DNA of 64,000 nt. Origin: Halanaerobiaceae bacterium ANBcell28. Its GTDB lineage: Bacteria; Bacillota; Halanaerobiia; Halanaerobiales; DTU029. The translations under genes and the position numbers were made by a program. Shown here in pieces: positions 1-8,752 of this stretch (positions are counted from its first letter, which is position 1; every line of letters begins with the position of its first letter). Below the pieces are notes generated by a model. The model searched no databases. It saw nothing but the letters and a program-made list of their open reading frames with translations, and was not told the DNA's origin. The DNA lies in assembly GCA_037623315.1 (NCBI GenBank), contig JBBJJH010000001.1, positions 1 through 64,000 of the forward strand, in the 5' to 3' direction.

Positions 1-65
1 AATATCAATACTATAATTGCTATTATTAAACCCTGTTTACGATGATTTTTTTCTTCAGAAGTCAT
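1..65 (-). CDS. Start of a membrane-anchored protein, cut by the window edge
   Basis: Only the first 21 codons are visible. The start ATG is preceded by GGAG about ten bases upstream. The translation begins MTSEEKNHRKQG and then runs into a hydrophobic stretch (LIIAIIVLI) that looks like the beginning of a single N-terminal transmembrane helix, with the charged short N-terminus probably cytoplasmic. The rest lies outside the window, so no function can be assigned. Confidence 0.6.
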   Translation of the reverse strand, partial: MTSEEKNHRKQGLIIAIIVLI

Positions 66-220
66 CTTTTCTCAGCTCCTTAATTCTGTGTTTAAAATTT
101 TAATATTAAATATATCAAATTAATTCTTTGTATATTTATTCTTCAATTGAGATAATGTTCCTGCACGTATGTGTCATATAGAGTAGTTTTAAAGAATTAT
201 CAATTGTAAAAAATAAAAAC

Positions 221-254
221 CCCTTGCTTTTCTGTGTACACAGAAAAGCAAGGG
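221..254 (-). terminator. Strong rho-independent terminator (minus strand)
   Basis: A perfect 16-bp inverted repeat with a two-base loop lies at 221-236 and 239-254. On the minus strand it is followed by TTTTTATTTTTT. It sits directly after the stop codon of the short minus-strand frame at 257-370, so it ends that transcript. Confidence 0.85.
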
Positions 255-256
255 AT

Positions 257-370
257 TCAAGTGTGATCAGCGGCTCCAATAAATACCTCGCGAGATGTAG
301 TATCATATATTGTGATTCCGTAGCCAGAAAAAAAAAAAATCACTCCTATACCTCGACTGACTCTTTTCAC
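257..370 (-). pseudogene. Short tail remnant of a minus-strand gene
   Basis: A 37-codon frame ends at a TGA that abuts the terminator at 221-254, as the 3' end of a real gene would. The readable tail is SGYGITIYDTTSREVF then IGAADHT. It resembles the C-terminal strand of gamma-glutamyltranspeptidase-type enzymes, but this is a weak recollection. A run of twelve T residues in the coding strand and an in-frame TAG just upstream suggest the body of the gene is lost. It could also be a genuine small protein starting at a GTG, which I consider less likely. Confidence 0.35.
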
Positions 371-433
371 CTAAATCAATTATAAAACATAATATATATA
401 CAGAACCTACAGACTTACGAAAGGAGTCACAAT

Positions 434-1012
434 ATGAACTATACCGTTAGACCTGGTGATACACTGGCAGAAATAGCAAGAAGATTTGGCGTACCCTTGG
501 AAACATTAGCACAATTAAATCAGATTGAAAATGTTCACCAAATACATGTAGGACAGCAATTATTAATACCAGATGATGCTGATCCTATAGATAGAGAGCC
601 CATACCTTCTCCAAGACCCATAGCTAGACAATATGCAATTAGAAGAGTTAATAATCTTTTGCTTACTGCTTTTGCAAACAAAAGTAGATATCGTCGTGGA
701 GAAACAGTAGTTTTATACCTGATAAAAGTAAATATCGGCAATTCACCGATATCTCTCCATTATCGAACTACTCAAAGATTTGATTTTACTGCAACAAACG
801 AGCAAGAATGGACCTGGTCAAGAGGGCGAGCATTTGCATATGTGCAAGAAGATGTAGTAATTGAACCTGGAGAAAGCAAGATATTTAGAGCTAATTGGGA
901 TCAAGAGGCAAACGATGGTACTCAGATGATTGGTAATATAGATATAACAGCCTGGAATGTTGCTAGTAGATTAGATGACGAGCGTTTAACTTTTTCGATA
1001 AATATAGAATAA
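434..1012 (+). CDS. LysM domain protein with C-terminal BsuPI-like domain
   Basis: This 192-aa protein starts with a LysM peptidoglycan-binding motif (about residues 2-46, YTVRPGDTLAEIARRFGV to LLIP). A short proline-rich linker follows. Residues about 70-192 resemble the BsuPI (intracellular proteinase inhibitor) beta-sandwich, with the characteristic QRFDF, WTWSRG and EPGES segments. No signal peptide is visible, so export, if any, is by another route; BsuPI domains are also found in cytoplasmic proteins. AAAGGAG seven bases before the ATG fixes the start. It is 15 bp from the next LysM gene and probably shares its transcript. A role at the cell wall or spore surface is inference. Confidence 0.8.
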   Translation: MNYTVRPGDTLAEIARRFGVPLETLAQLNQIENVHQIHVGQQLLIPDDADPIDREPIPSPRPIARQYAIRRVNNLLLTAFANKSRYRRGETVVLYLIKVNIGNSPISLHYRTTQRFDFTATNEQEWTWSRGRAFAYVQEDVVIEPGESKIFRANWDQEANDGTQMIGNIDITAWNVASRLDDERLTFSINIE

Positions 1013-1027
1013 AGGAGAGATTTATCT

Positions 1028-1552
1028 ATGACTAATTCAAATCAATGTCCTGACGGATTTTTTCATACAGTTGTAATAGGGAATACTTTGTATAGTATAG
1101 CCCAGGAATATAATATAAGTGTGCAAGCTATAATTGAAGCTAATCCTGGTATTCAAGCAGAAAGACTGCAAATTGGTCAACGAATTTGCATCCCTGCCGA
1201 AGCACCTCCTGAACGGCCCTGTCCTGGAACTCTTTATACAGTTCAGCCAGGAGATACTTTATTAAGCCTTGCTAGAGAATATAGCTATACTCTCGATGCA
1301 CTTATCGTAGCTAATCCTGGAATCGATCCTGATGTTTTAAGGGTAGGACAACAAATTTGTCTACCTCCTGCACCAGGTGGAGGACCTTTCCCCTGTCCAG
1401 GAGGCTCAATCTATAGAATACAGCCAGGTGATACTTTATATAGTATAGCTAATAGATTTGGTATACCATTTAATGAACTCCTTGCAGCAAATCAACACCT
1501 GCCAGATCCAGATAATCTGATAGTAGGAAATCCTCTCTGTATTCCTCGTTAA
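1028..1552 (+). CDS. Triple-LysM protein
   Basis: This 174-aa protein consists almost entirely of three LysM repeats (about residues 11-57, 68-115 and 127-173). Each contains a xxGxTLxSIAxxxxI/L core and ends in ICIP, ICLP or LCIP. Repeats are separated by short Pro/Gly linkers, and several cysteines (PCPG, CPGG) recur at repeat boundaries. LysM binds N-acetylglucosamine-containing polymers such as peptidoglycan or chitin. There is no catalytic domain and no signal peptide. It is preceded by AAAGGAGAG and followed at once by a terminator, so it ends the two-gene plus-strand unit. A cell wall or spore coat role is plausible but unproven. Confidence 0.85.
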   Translation: MTNSNQCPDGFFHTVVIGNTLYSIAQEYNISVQAIIEANPGIQAERLQIGQRICIPAEAPPERPCPGTLYTVQPGDTLLSLAREYSYTLDALIVANPGIDPDVLRVGQQICLPPAPGGGPFPCPGGSIYRIQPGDTLYSIANRFGIPFNELLAANQHLPDPDNLIVGNPLCIPR

Positions 1553-1568
1553 TTCGGGGCTTTTTTTT
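1544..1568 (+). terminator. Short rho-independent terminator after the LysM genes
   Basis: A 5-bp GC-rich stem (1544-1548 with 1555-1559, one G-T pair) overlaps the TAA stop codon and is followed by eight T residues at 1561-1568. Confidence 0.65.
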
Positions 1569-1718
1569 GATGCTTATAATTAGCCTTGTAATTTTAAAAT
1601 TCCAATGATACAACACATAATACTCTCTACAAATAATATGATATTAGTTGCTTTTTTACACTTCTAAATGTTCCTGTAATAAGGAAGACAATATATAGCT
1701 ATAACTTTAAAGGAAGCG

Positions 1719-1945
1719 TTACTTTTTATTTTTAAGGTCATATATATTGTTCATGTATTCCCAATATAATACCTTCACTGCATAATTAGGAATTTTTAAT
1801 ATAACTTTATTTGCTACTGCCTCATCTATTGTAATTCTTTATAATTAAATATAGTTCTATCAACAGCGGTAATAGTCTTTATCTTTCCCTTATCCAAACT
1901 ATATAAAGAGATAAGAGCACCCAGTACCTCCAAGATATCTGCCAT
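1719..1945 (-). pseudogene. Frameshifted fragment, possibly of an AAA-ATPase-like/DUF1703 protein
   Basis: From the ATG at 1945 the minus strand reads MADILEVLGALISLYSLDKG and continues to FNYKEL before hitting a stop. A one-base shift continues sensibly with TIDEAVANKVILKIPNYAVK then VLYWEYMNNIYDLKNKK and a stop. The segment IPNYAVKVLYWEY recalls the linker between the ATPase and nuclease parts of AAA-ATPase-like/DUF1703 proteins. That family call is tentative. The fragment lacks any ATPase motif and is surely non-functional. Confidence 0.45.
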
Positions 1946-1957
1946 CACTACTCTAAT

Positions 1958-3088
1958 TTAAAACATAATCTTCAAATCCTGATTAATTTCTTCAATATCA
2001 AAGTCTTGATATCCCTGCTTTTCTCCCCATTCCAGCAGAAATTGATGTTCAGGGTGATTACTATCTGCAATAATCTTAAGGAATTCTTCAAAACCACCTT
2101 CTCCACCAACATCCTCAGGAGGTGTATTTCCTTTACCATCAAAACATATAGGATAATTCTTATCATAATCGTCTATAATTTCTTGAATTTCAATCGAATG
2201 CTCCCAATCATCACCATAATCATATATATACTTAATCTTAGCAGGCAAATATTCTGATAATTTTATGCCCTTTTCTAACTTCATCTCATAATCATTTAGA
2301 TCCTGATAATCCAGATCTTCTTCAGAACTGACTAAATTAATAATGGGTTTAAGACTAAGATCATAATCATCTGAGTAATAAATTAATGATTCTTTTTTTA
2401 CAGCATTATCATAAATATAGAACTCATGCAAATGATAATCTTGCCATTCAAAAGCTATCTGTAAAATCTGATGCAATTTAGAAAATGATATATTAGTGGG
2501 AATAATTAACTTACGCCAGACATTATAATTTTCTAGTTCCAGTGTTACTTTTATTACAGCAGCCTTAGAAGTAAATACTTTTTCCCCTGTTAAATTTCTC
2601 AGATCCTGATACATCTCTTTATTGGGATATATATAATCACCCTGACGATCACCTACTATATACCGACTAATTTTCTGACTTAATTCTCCTTGATAAATAG
2701 TTCTTTCATCTAGTAAATCAAGATAATAATGAACGTTTTTACAGGATTCATTCATCCTAGAAATCATTGAACGATTCTTAGTTTTCGTATAAGTAATTTC
2801 TGAGGCAGAATTGATAAATTGATCAATGATTTCTTCTTTTATACACTCCTGCTGAAAAGTTTTCCTGATAGAGCTAATAATATGTTCATCAAAGTTTTTA
2901 AAATCCTTTGCTTTTAGTCCATAAAGAACAATAGAATATCTGTTTTTATCATTTACAAATACAAGAACTTTTCTGCGATTAATAGTTAGAAGGTTAGCAT
3001 GCCAGGAAAATAAGGGGTCTTCCTCTACTCCCATATCAGGTTTTATTTTTAGTTGATCTAACAATTTCTTTGTACATTGTATAATCAT
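1958..3088 (-). CDS. DUF6933 / plasmid pRiA4b ORF-3-like protein
   Basis: A two-domain protein of 376 aa. Residues 1 to about 160 match the DUF6933 pattern (MIIQCTKKLLDQLKIKP, PLFSWHANL, VLVFVNDKNRYSIVLYGLKA). Residues about 175-376 match the pRiA4b ORF-3 / IS1096 ORF3 family (YNVWRKLIIP, FSKLHQILQIAFEWQDYHLH, YDYGDDWEH, DVGGEGGF). The second domain often travels with mobile elements and plasmids. Its biochemical role is not established. The gene stands alone, with a 220-bp gap upstream that holds the decayed DUF2357 fragment. AAGGAG precedes the ATG. It appears intact. Confidence 0.8.
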   Translation of the reverse strand: MIIQCTKKLLDQLKIKPDMGVEEDPLFSWHANLLTINRRKVLVFVNDKNRYSIVLYGLKAKDFKNFDEHIISSIRKTFQQECIKEEIIDQFINSASEITYTKTKNRSMISRMNESCKNVHYYLDLLDERTIYQGELSQKISRYIVGDRQGDYIYPNKEMYQDLRNLTGEKVFTSKAAVIKVTLELENYNVWRKLIIPTNISFSKLHQILQIAFEWQDYHLHEFYIYDNAVKKESLIYYSDDYDLSLKPIINLVSSEEDLDYQDLNDYEMKLEKGIKLSEYLPAKIKYIYDYGDDWEHSIEIQEIIDDYDKNYPICFDGKGNTPPEDVGGEGGFEEFLKIIADSNHPEHQFLLEWGEKQGYQDFDIEEINQDLKIMF

Positions 3089-3160
3089 AGTAAACTCCTT
3101 CTGTTTTTAATTCATTATACAATTATAGAGGGTTAAAGACAAGTTATCAGTATATAATCT

Positions 3161-3286
3161 TAAAAAATATCTCCTTTATAACACCACGAAGATTATATGC
3201 CAGATCTTTATGCAGAAACTCCTTACTCTCAACATCCTTCTACTCCACTGTCTTAATACTAATTCAGGGATAGTTCTGGCTTTCTG
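3161..3286 (-). pseudogene. Remnant of a second DUF2357 nuclease gene (3' end)
   Basis: This stretch is clearly homologous to the 3' end of the intact DUF2357 gene at 13442-15907, in the same orientation. The part at 3161-3245 aligns with about 13444-13531 and the part at 3246-3286 aligns with about 13668-13716, so an internal segment of roughly 130-140 bp is deleted. Small differences throughout show it is an old copy rather than a recent one. It encodes nothing now. Confidence 0.8.
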
Positions 3287-3308
3287 TATCTAAAAAGACT
3301 TACAAAAA

Positions 3309-3749
3309 TTATATAGGAAGTATCTCTAATACCTCTTTTTCTAATAACCATTGATGCCATGAACGAGTACTATTACCCCAATCAATAATAAGTCTATCTT
3401 CCAGATCTGAAAGTTTGTTTTCTCGTTTAAGATAATACTTATAATAGGGACCTTCTCCCCATGATTCATATTCTTTTATAAAGTTAATACATTCAGGCAA
3501 TTCATTTACTTCATCTATTGCGTAAACCTTATATAAGCCTTTTAACAATGATTTAGAACCTTCTAAATTTGTGAAAGTCACAATATAATCACAATCTCTA
3601 AATATGTTTTGCTTTTGATAAGATTGATATAATTCAAAATCTCCGTTTTCTATAATCCTTTTAATATAATCCCTATTTACTACATGCCTGACTAATTTAA
3701 TATTCTTTTCTCCCAATCCCCTAATATCAATTATTTCTTTAAATAACAC
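3309..3749 (-). CDS. Uncharacterised 146-aa protein like the N-terminus of some GIY-YIG nucleases
   Basis: The protein has a conserved look: LVRHVVNRDYIKRII, ELYQSYQ, CDYIVTFTNLEGSKSLLKGLYKVY and a C-terminal DWGNSTRSWHQWL. I recall this combination as a domain found N-terminal to GIY-YIG endonuclease domains, where it is thought to sense a ligand or nucleic acid. Here no GIY-YIG motif follows and the protein ends after EVLEILPI, so it stands alone. The gene starts four bases after the DUF1643 gene and is probably co-transcribed with it. The function is unknown. Confidence 0.55.
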   Translation of the reverse strand: MLFKEIIDIRGLGEKNIKLVRHVVNRDYIKRIIENGDFELYQSYQKQNIFRDCDYIVTFTNLEGSKSLLKGLYKVYAIDEVNELPECINFIKEYESWGEGPYYKYYLKRENKLSDLEDRLIIDWGNSTRSWHQWLLEKEVLEILPI

Positions 3750-3753
3750 TTTA

Positions 3754-4536
3754 TCACATCCTTTTATATTTTTTTTCTTTTATCATGTAGCTTAGCTCAT
3801 TTTCAATTTCTTTAATTTCTTTAGATTCTCCTGTATCTACTTTTTCTGCTCCTTCTATTCCTATAATATTAGCAGAAGAATTAGCTTCGTTTTTGTCATT
3901 TTGCATTAATTCCTCATGTTGCTTTATAATAGATTCTCTATACTCAATTTGTTTTATATATATTCTAGGTAAAGGATGGTAATAATGAGGTTCGTTTTTT
4001 CCTTTAAGACCTAAGTGCTGAAAAGACTCTTCCTTAATAAATTTTAACCAGTATTCTTTTAACTTATCTAACTTTTTATTATCTTTACAGCCCCATCCAA
4101 TCAATAACCACGGGATATTTTCCGAATTAACTTTACAATCCTCAAAGTCTTTATGTAATAATTCATAGTCAAGAGTTTCATTATTTGAAATTTGTAATGT
4201 TTTATCCATATTGGGATTTCTTAATGTCAATATATTATAAATAATAAATTTACCCAACAATCTCCCGGAATAACTTTCCTGTAATATCTTCTCTAATTGT
4301 TCCATAGCTTTATCTTTCGTTACTTCTCTATGCAAAAATTTGTAATCTGTTTCCTGTTCTAATTTTCTCTGGAGTTTTTTTCCTTTCAATGTAGATGATC
4401 CAGGATTACATAATACACAGGCCCCAATAATATCATCTGACTCACCAAATTGCATATATGTATCTGTTCTATAAATATAACCATCTTTCTTTATAAATGT
4501 TCCATAAACTTTAGCTTCCATTATAATTAATTTCAT
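3754..4536 (-). CDS. DUF1643-family protein
   Basis: This 260-aa protein has the DUF1643 hallmarks: an early CVLCNPGSST segment (residues about 41-50), a central YNILTLRNPNMDKTL, then LLIGWGCKDNKK (about 142-153) and a late HPLPRIYI (about 191-198). The family has no proven activity; several members sit in phage or defence regions. The last 60 residues are Lys/Glu-rich and look like a flexible tail. The nominal start overlaps the truncated WYL regulator by 26 bp, so an internal ATG (MEAKVYGTF, near 4521) may be the real start. Its pair with the downstream 146-aa gene is four bases away. Confidence 0.6.
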   Translation of the reverse strand: MKLIIMEAKVYGTFIKKDGYIYRTDTYMQFGESDDIIGACVLCNPGSSTLKGKKLQRKLEQETDYKFLHREVTKDKAMEQLEKILQESYSGRLLGKFIIYNILTLRNPNMDKTLQISNNETLDYELLHKDFEDCKVNSENIPWLLIGWGCKDNKKLDKLKEYWLKFIKEESFQHLGLKGKNEPHYYHPLPRIYIKQIEYRESIIKQHEELMQNDKNEANSSANIIGIEGAEKVDTGESKEIKEIENELSYMIKEKKYKRM

Positions 4537-4969
4537 CTCTGTAAGATGCTAAATCTACTAAAGGATTACCTAAGGCAGTCATTTTATCACCTAAAGTTTC
4601 AAGCACTTCACATATAGACTCAGGTAATGAATTTAACATCTTGGCCAGTGCCATATCTAAATCGTTTTTATAAGGGAAGTTCTCGACTTTAAAAGCCCGA
4701 GCTGCCATTGCTAGTGCTACAGCCTCATCTCTAGTAAAAGAGGGAGGATTAAATGAGAATGTATCTAAAACAGCATATGTTTTTTTAGATGAATCATAAT
4801 ATAAAGGCATAATCCTTTCCAGGATCTCTCTGTCCCGATGAAATGTTCTTTCCGATACCTGAAAGTAATCTGCAAGATCAGAAGCAGTCCATTTCTTATG
4901 TGTACTTTCCAGCAAAGTAATCATTTTAATTAGTCTATATAGTCTTGATAGTCTTTGATTTTCTTCCAT
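4511..4969 (-). pseudogene. Truncated HTH/WYL-type transcriptional regulator
   Basis: The 152 residues have an N-terminal winged HTH (about 8-60, WTASDLADYFQVSERTFHRD), then the linker typical of WYL regulators (FTRDEAVALAMAARAF). The usual protein is roughly 300-330 aa with a WYL ligand-binding domain and a C-terminal extension. Here the reading frame ends just where the WYL domain should begin, and the last residues overlap the start of the DUF1643 gene. This looks like a junction created when the downstream cassette arrived. The DNA-binding half could still be made, but normal ligand control would be lost. Confidence 0.7.
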
Positions 4970-5113
4970 ATTTTATCACCCAATTAATAATTCTACAGAG
5001 CTAGTTAAATACCTTTTATTAATCCTAACTATTTCGGATAATTATAGCACCAAAATGACTTTTGATTTATTATCAATAATAATATTCTAAATTTTTTCAA
5101 CATAATAATAATA

Positions 5114-5367
5114 TTACTTGACAAACTCCGAATCGGGAAATTCTTTTAACCAGTCTAAAAAAATGATATCTTTATACGCATCACCTTTTTCTTTCGAGTA
5201 TTCATACCATTTATTCTTTGTTCAAATTCATCAGGAGTTAAGTCTAAATATTTATACAATGTGGGGCGACTGATTCCAAGATGTCTAGCAATTTGAGATT
5301 TATTGAGGCCTAAATTTAACAGTTCCTGTATTTTTATGTACATTTTCCAACCAACTTCTTTTTTCAA
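5114..5367 (-). mobile_element. IS21-family IstA transposase, N-terminal remnant
   Basis: The first 55 or so codons give the IstA HTH: MKKEVGWKMYIKIQELLNLG followed by LNKSQIARHLGISRPTLYKY and LTPDEFEQ. After the TRKKK segment a one-base shift opens a frame reading DAYKDIIFLDWLKEFPDSEF and VK, ending at the TAA at 5114-5116. This also fits IstA. The rest of istA, the DDE catalytic domain and istB are missing. No terminal inverted repeats are evident. It is a dead scar of an IS21 element. Confidence 0.75.
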
Positions 5368-5537
5368 TGATTTCTGCTCCTTCCAGTATAATATCTTTAG
5401 ATATTATACAAGAATTTAGCAGATTATGCTTAGATTACAACTGTCAATATTTTGATTTATTACCAGTAGAGATTCTGTATATTAACATTTTCAAGCAAAA
5501 GGTGTAAAGTCTTATCTATCAAAAACTGTTAATTATA

Positions 5538-6321
5538 TTGTATCATTTACACCTATACCTTAGTGATGAAAATATTAGTGAAGAGGAAATAAAAAAATTG
5601 CTCTCTGAAAGTGAAGGACTGGCCTTCATAAAAGGAAAATGGGTTGAGGTAAATTACGAAAAACTTAAAGAGACCCTGGCTGCTTATCAAGAGGCACAGG
5701 AATTTATCAAGAAAAAAGATATGAATGTAGAAGCAATGCGCTTTCAATTAAGTGCTGCAGAGAAAATGAGGATGGTCGAAAAGGATCTGGAATTAAAAAT
5801 AAGTAACGGAGAGTGGCTAGATACAGTTATTAAAAAACTAATCAAGCCTGAAGAAATAGAAAAAATTCCTCCTGGCTATGATTTTCAGGCCAAACTAAGA
5901 GATTACCAGAAAAAAGGTCTTGCCTGGCTAAACTTTATGAAAAAATTAGAACTGGGTGCCTGTCTTGCTGACGATATGGGTCTAGGTAAAACTATTCAGG
6001 TGATAGCCTTACTTAATTATACCCAGGACAATCAGCAAGAAAAAAAACTGCTAGTAGTTCCTACCTTCCTAATTGGCAACTGGATGAATGAGTTTGATAA
6101 ATTTGCACCTAAATACTATGTCTTGCATTCATCGAAAACAATTCAATTACTGAAAATAGAGAAGAATTATTATCCAATTATAATATTTTTATCACTATTT
6201 ACGGAATGATCTGGCGTAATGAATGGTTACATGATATCAAATAGGATTCTCTAATACTAGATGAAGCCCAGGCTATTAAAAACCCTATTACAAAACAAAC
6301 TCTCAGATCTCTGGTCATTGT
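5538..6321 (+). pseudogene. Decayed SNF2-family helicase
   Basis: On the plus strand the first 223 codons resemble the middle of bacterial SNF2 helicases of about 1000 aa: GLAFIKGKWVEVNYEKLKET, then LRDYQKKGLAWLNFM, the Walker A region LADDMGLGKTIQVIALL and LVVPTFLIGNW. After a frameshift near 6190 the text continues as IYGMIWRNEWLHDIK, an in-frame TAG, and LILDEAQAIKNP, which is the motif II region. The N-terminus and the whole C-terminal helicase lobe are missing. It cannot be active. Confidence 0.8.
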
Positions 6322-6622
6322 TTGACTTTCTTAACAACAGCTAAAAAAGACGGTCTACTTCCATTACCTAAGAAAATAGAATTCGATTGTTCCTGTCCTG
6401 ATTATGCCAGCATGTGTAAACATATTGCAACTGTCCTCTATGGTGTAGGAACAAAACTTGATCAAGATCCAACCCTATTCTTCACCCTACGTAATTTAGA
6501 TTTTGATGACCTTATTACAAAGGCTATCAAGCAAAAATCAGAATCTTTACTAAAAAAAATCTGATAAAAAAAGTAGCAGAGTGATTGAGGATGATGATTT
6601 ATCCGTCCAGTTTTTTATAGAA
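6322..6622 (+). pseudogene. SWIM zinc-finger protein fragment
   Basis: A plus-strand fragment has the SWIM finger signature CSCPDYASMCKHIATVLYGV (C-x-C-xn-C-x-H). It then reads into KQKSESLLKK and, after a one-base shift near 6558, KSDKKSSRVIEDDDLSVQF. SWIM proteins are commonly encoded next to the SNF2 helicase family whose remnant lies just upstream. The two remnants are fused closer than intact genes could be, so a large deletion joined them. Confidence 0.7.
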
Positions 6623-6629
6623 ATAAGAT

Positions 6630-7343
6630 CTAATATAAAGCATCTCTTGGATCTTGTTTCATTTCTTCTATAATTAAACCTATATTTGAACCAATAACAT
6701 TTTTCATTTTTTCAGTACACTGTTCTAACTTTTTTTCGTTTATAATAGCTATATTAACAAAATCCTTTAATTCTTCAAAGTTTAAATTTGATTTTGAATT
6801 CATTCCAAATAAATCAGAGAAAAGCTTACTTATAAAAGTATGCTTATTACTCTTCCTCTTATTTTCCAGAATATCTTGTTTATATATATTTATATAGTCT
6901 TCAATAATATTATCTCTGTGTAATAATAACCATAATTCAAAACAGGGATTAGTCACCCCAAGAATATTTTCTTTTTCAGCACTTTTAACAAAATCTAGAT
7001 ATTTTTTTGAAGATCTATATGAATCCCTGTCAAAAATAATAACAAACTTATCTATATTTTTATTATAATTCTCATCATTCTCTAATTGACTCTTTTTCTT
7101 ATTAATTAAATCATATAATCTTTTGGGATGACTATGATTTTCAATATCACCGTCTTTATCTAAAATAACTAATTCAATCAAGCTATGAATATCTAAAATT
7201 TTCCTATTGTTAACTATTCCTTCAAAATACTTAAGCTCAGTATGGGCTCCTTCAAAAATAAGATAATATCTTCTTAGAGGATTTATTTGTTTATCTTCTT
7301 TGTATCTTGAAGTCCATTGTCTTATTTCTCTAAGAGGACTCAT
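6630..7343 (-). CDS. RloB/AbiLii-like Toprim-fold nuclease
   Basis: The protein is 237 aa, near the family's usual length. Key segments are LIFEGAHTELKYFEG (residues 28-42, acidic Toprim-like motif), FVIIFDRDSY (100-109, DxD) and TNPCFELWLLLH (131-142), the signature of the RloB family. RloB acts with an ABC-type ATPase, and the two-gene architecture is that of AbiL and related abortive-infection systems. A nuclease role is inferred from the Toprim-like acidic residues. Its start overlaps the stop of the upstream ATPase gene by four bases, so the two are translationally coupled. It is co-linear with the defence island and appears intact. Confidence 0.85.
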   Translation of the reverse strand: MSPLREIRQWTSRYKEDKQINPLRRYYLIFEGAHTELKYFEGIVNNRKILDIHSLIELVILDKDGDIENHSHPKRLYDLINKKKSQLENDENYNKNIDKFVIIFDRDSYRSSKKYLDFVKSAEKENILGVTNPCFELWLLLHRDNIIEDYINIYKQDILENKRKSNKHTFISKLFSDLFGMNSKSNLNFEELKDFVNIAIINEKKLEQCTEKMKNVIGSNIGLIIEEMKQDPRDALY

Positions 7344-8746
7344 TCTACATCACATACCTTGCAAGAAAAGTTTTTAAATATTGGAATAGCTCCATACCTT
7401 CCTTCTAAATATGATTTACTTATATTTCTATCATATCGTTCTTTAAATCTATCTAATGAATAAAGATGTGAAATATTTTCATTATTTCTTTCAACAAACC
7501 ATATTTCATCACGTCGTAACAAATCCTGGTCCATTATACTAGATTCATGTGTTGTAAATATTAATTGTACGTTATTTTCTTTTAACAATCTAAAAAATAA
7601 TTCTATAAATTTATATGTTAATTTTGGATGAAGACTACGTTCCATTTCATCAATAATATATATTTTATTTTTATCGTTATTCATCAAAATATCTAAAAGA
7701 TCAAACAATCTTTGTGTCCCATCTGATTCCTCTGAAAACTCAAAGTCACTAAAAGAATCTCCATGTTCCATCATTATTGTTGTGATAACAGGTTCTTCTC
7801 CCTTTTTACCTTTAATATTATAAAAAACATCTTTCGCTCTCATAGACATATGAACTTGACTTACATCTTCTGATTCTTCAAACTCATTATTAAATGATTC
7901 CATTATCCTTTTTAAAATAGATTTGGGTATTTTTTCTTTAAAATCAGCAAAGTTAACTTTTTCGATCTTTACTTTTGATATTCCTGTATCAAAAATATCA
8001 ATTAAATTGTTAATTTTTAATGAATCTTTTTCATTTCCATAAAAATATTCAAAGTCAGTAACTGGCTGATCTGGAAAAATAGTAATCAAATCATCTTTAA
8101 ACCAATCATAAACATCTTTGAAAAATATAAGGTTAGAGTCATTACTTATTTTTTTATTTCTATTCATTTCTTTAATAAATAAAGTGTTTCTATTTTCTTC
8201 AAAGTCGATTTTATATGTTTTAATTCTCATTTCGTCAATTTCTGAAAGATTAACATCAGAACCTATTTTTAAAGTTTTATTCTTGGTTTCTCTTTCAAAT
8301 AACATTATCTGATCTGAGCCATTAGGTACTAATTCATAAAGCCACTCTTCAGTTATTTCAGGTTTACTTATATTCAAGCTAAATCCATATGCATAATACC
8401 GATTATTCTTATATAATTCAAACTCAAATTTAGTAGGTTTATTTATGTTCTCTTTTTTGACTCTACAAAATTTCCTAATACAATCTATTGGTAATTTATG
8501 AGTAATAACATCTTTGGCAAAGCGAATGGCATTTATAAAATTCGATTTTCCTGAAGCATTAGCACCATAAATTGTGGCTAGCCGTAGTAGTGGAATATCT
8601 CCTGAACTAATTTTATGCTCATTCTCCCATTTTTCCTTTTGATCACTTCTTCCTTTAATCCTATTGTCTGGTATCATACTTATCTCTTGCTTATCACTAA
8701 ATGATAAAAAATTTTCAACACTAAATCTTATTAACATAACACTCAC
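7340..8746 (-). CDS. RloA/AbiLi-like ABC-type ATPase
   Basis: The protein has an N-terminal Walker A (GANASGKS, residues 61-68), a C-terminal SDGTQRLFDLLDIL signature region, Walker B IIDEMERSLHP (about 365-375) and a switch His in FTTHESSIMD. This is an AAA_15/ABC ATPase of the RloA or AbiLi type, expected to gate the partner RloB nuclease in response to phage. The furthest start is a GTG at 8746, but a good ribosome site (AGAAGGTGAG) overlaps it and is ideally placed for the ATG three codons later at 8737 (MLIRFSVENFLSF), which I prefer. The promoter candidate at 8789-8817 would drive the pair. Confidence 0.85.
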   Translation of the reverse strand: MSVMLIRFSVENFLSFSDKQEISMIPDNRIKGRSDQKEKWENEHKISSGDIPLLRLATIYGANASGKSNFINAIRFAKDVITHKLPIDCIRKFCRVKKENINKPTKFEFELYKNNRYYAYGFSLNISKPEITEEWLYELVPNGSDQIMLFERETKNKTLKIGSDVNLSEIDEMRIKTYKIDFEENRNTLFIKEMNRNKKISNDSNLIFFKDVYDWFKDDLITIFPDQPVTDFEYFYGNEKDSLKINNLIDIFDTGISKVKIEKVNFADFKEKIPKSILKRIMESFNNEFEESEDVSQVHMSMRAKDVFYNIKGKKGEEPVITTIMMEHGDSFSDFEFSEESDGTQRLFDLLDILMNNDKNKIYIIDEMERSLHPKLTYKFIELFFRLLKENNVQLIFTTHESSIMDQDLLRRDEIWFVERNNENISHLYSLDRFKERYDRNISKSYLEGRYGAIPIFKNFSCKVCDVE

Positions 8747-8752
8747 CTTCTA

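Noticed and set aside
327-339. Run of twelve A residues as a terminator for the LysM genes
   Set aside because: It lies upstream of those genes, and on the minus strand it falls inside the short gene tail with no stem before it.
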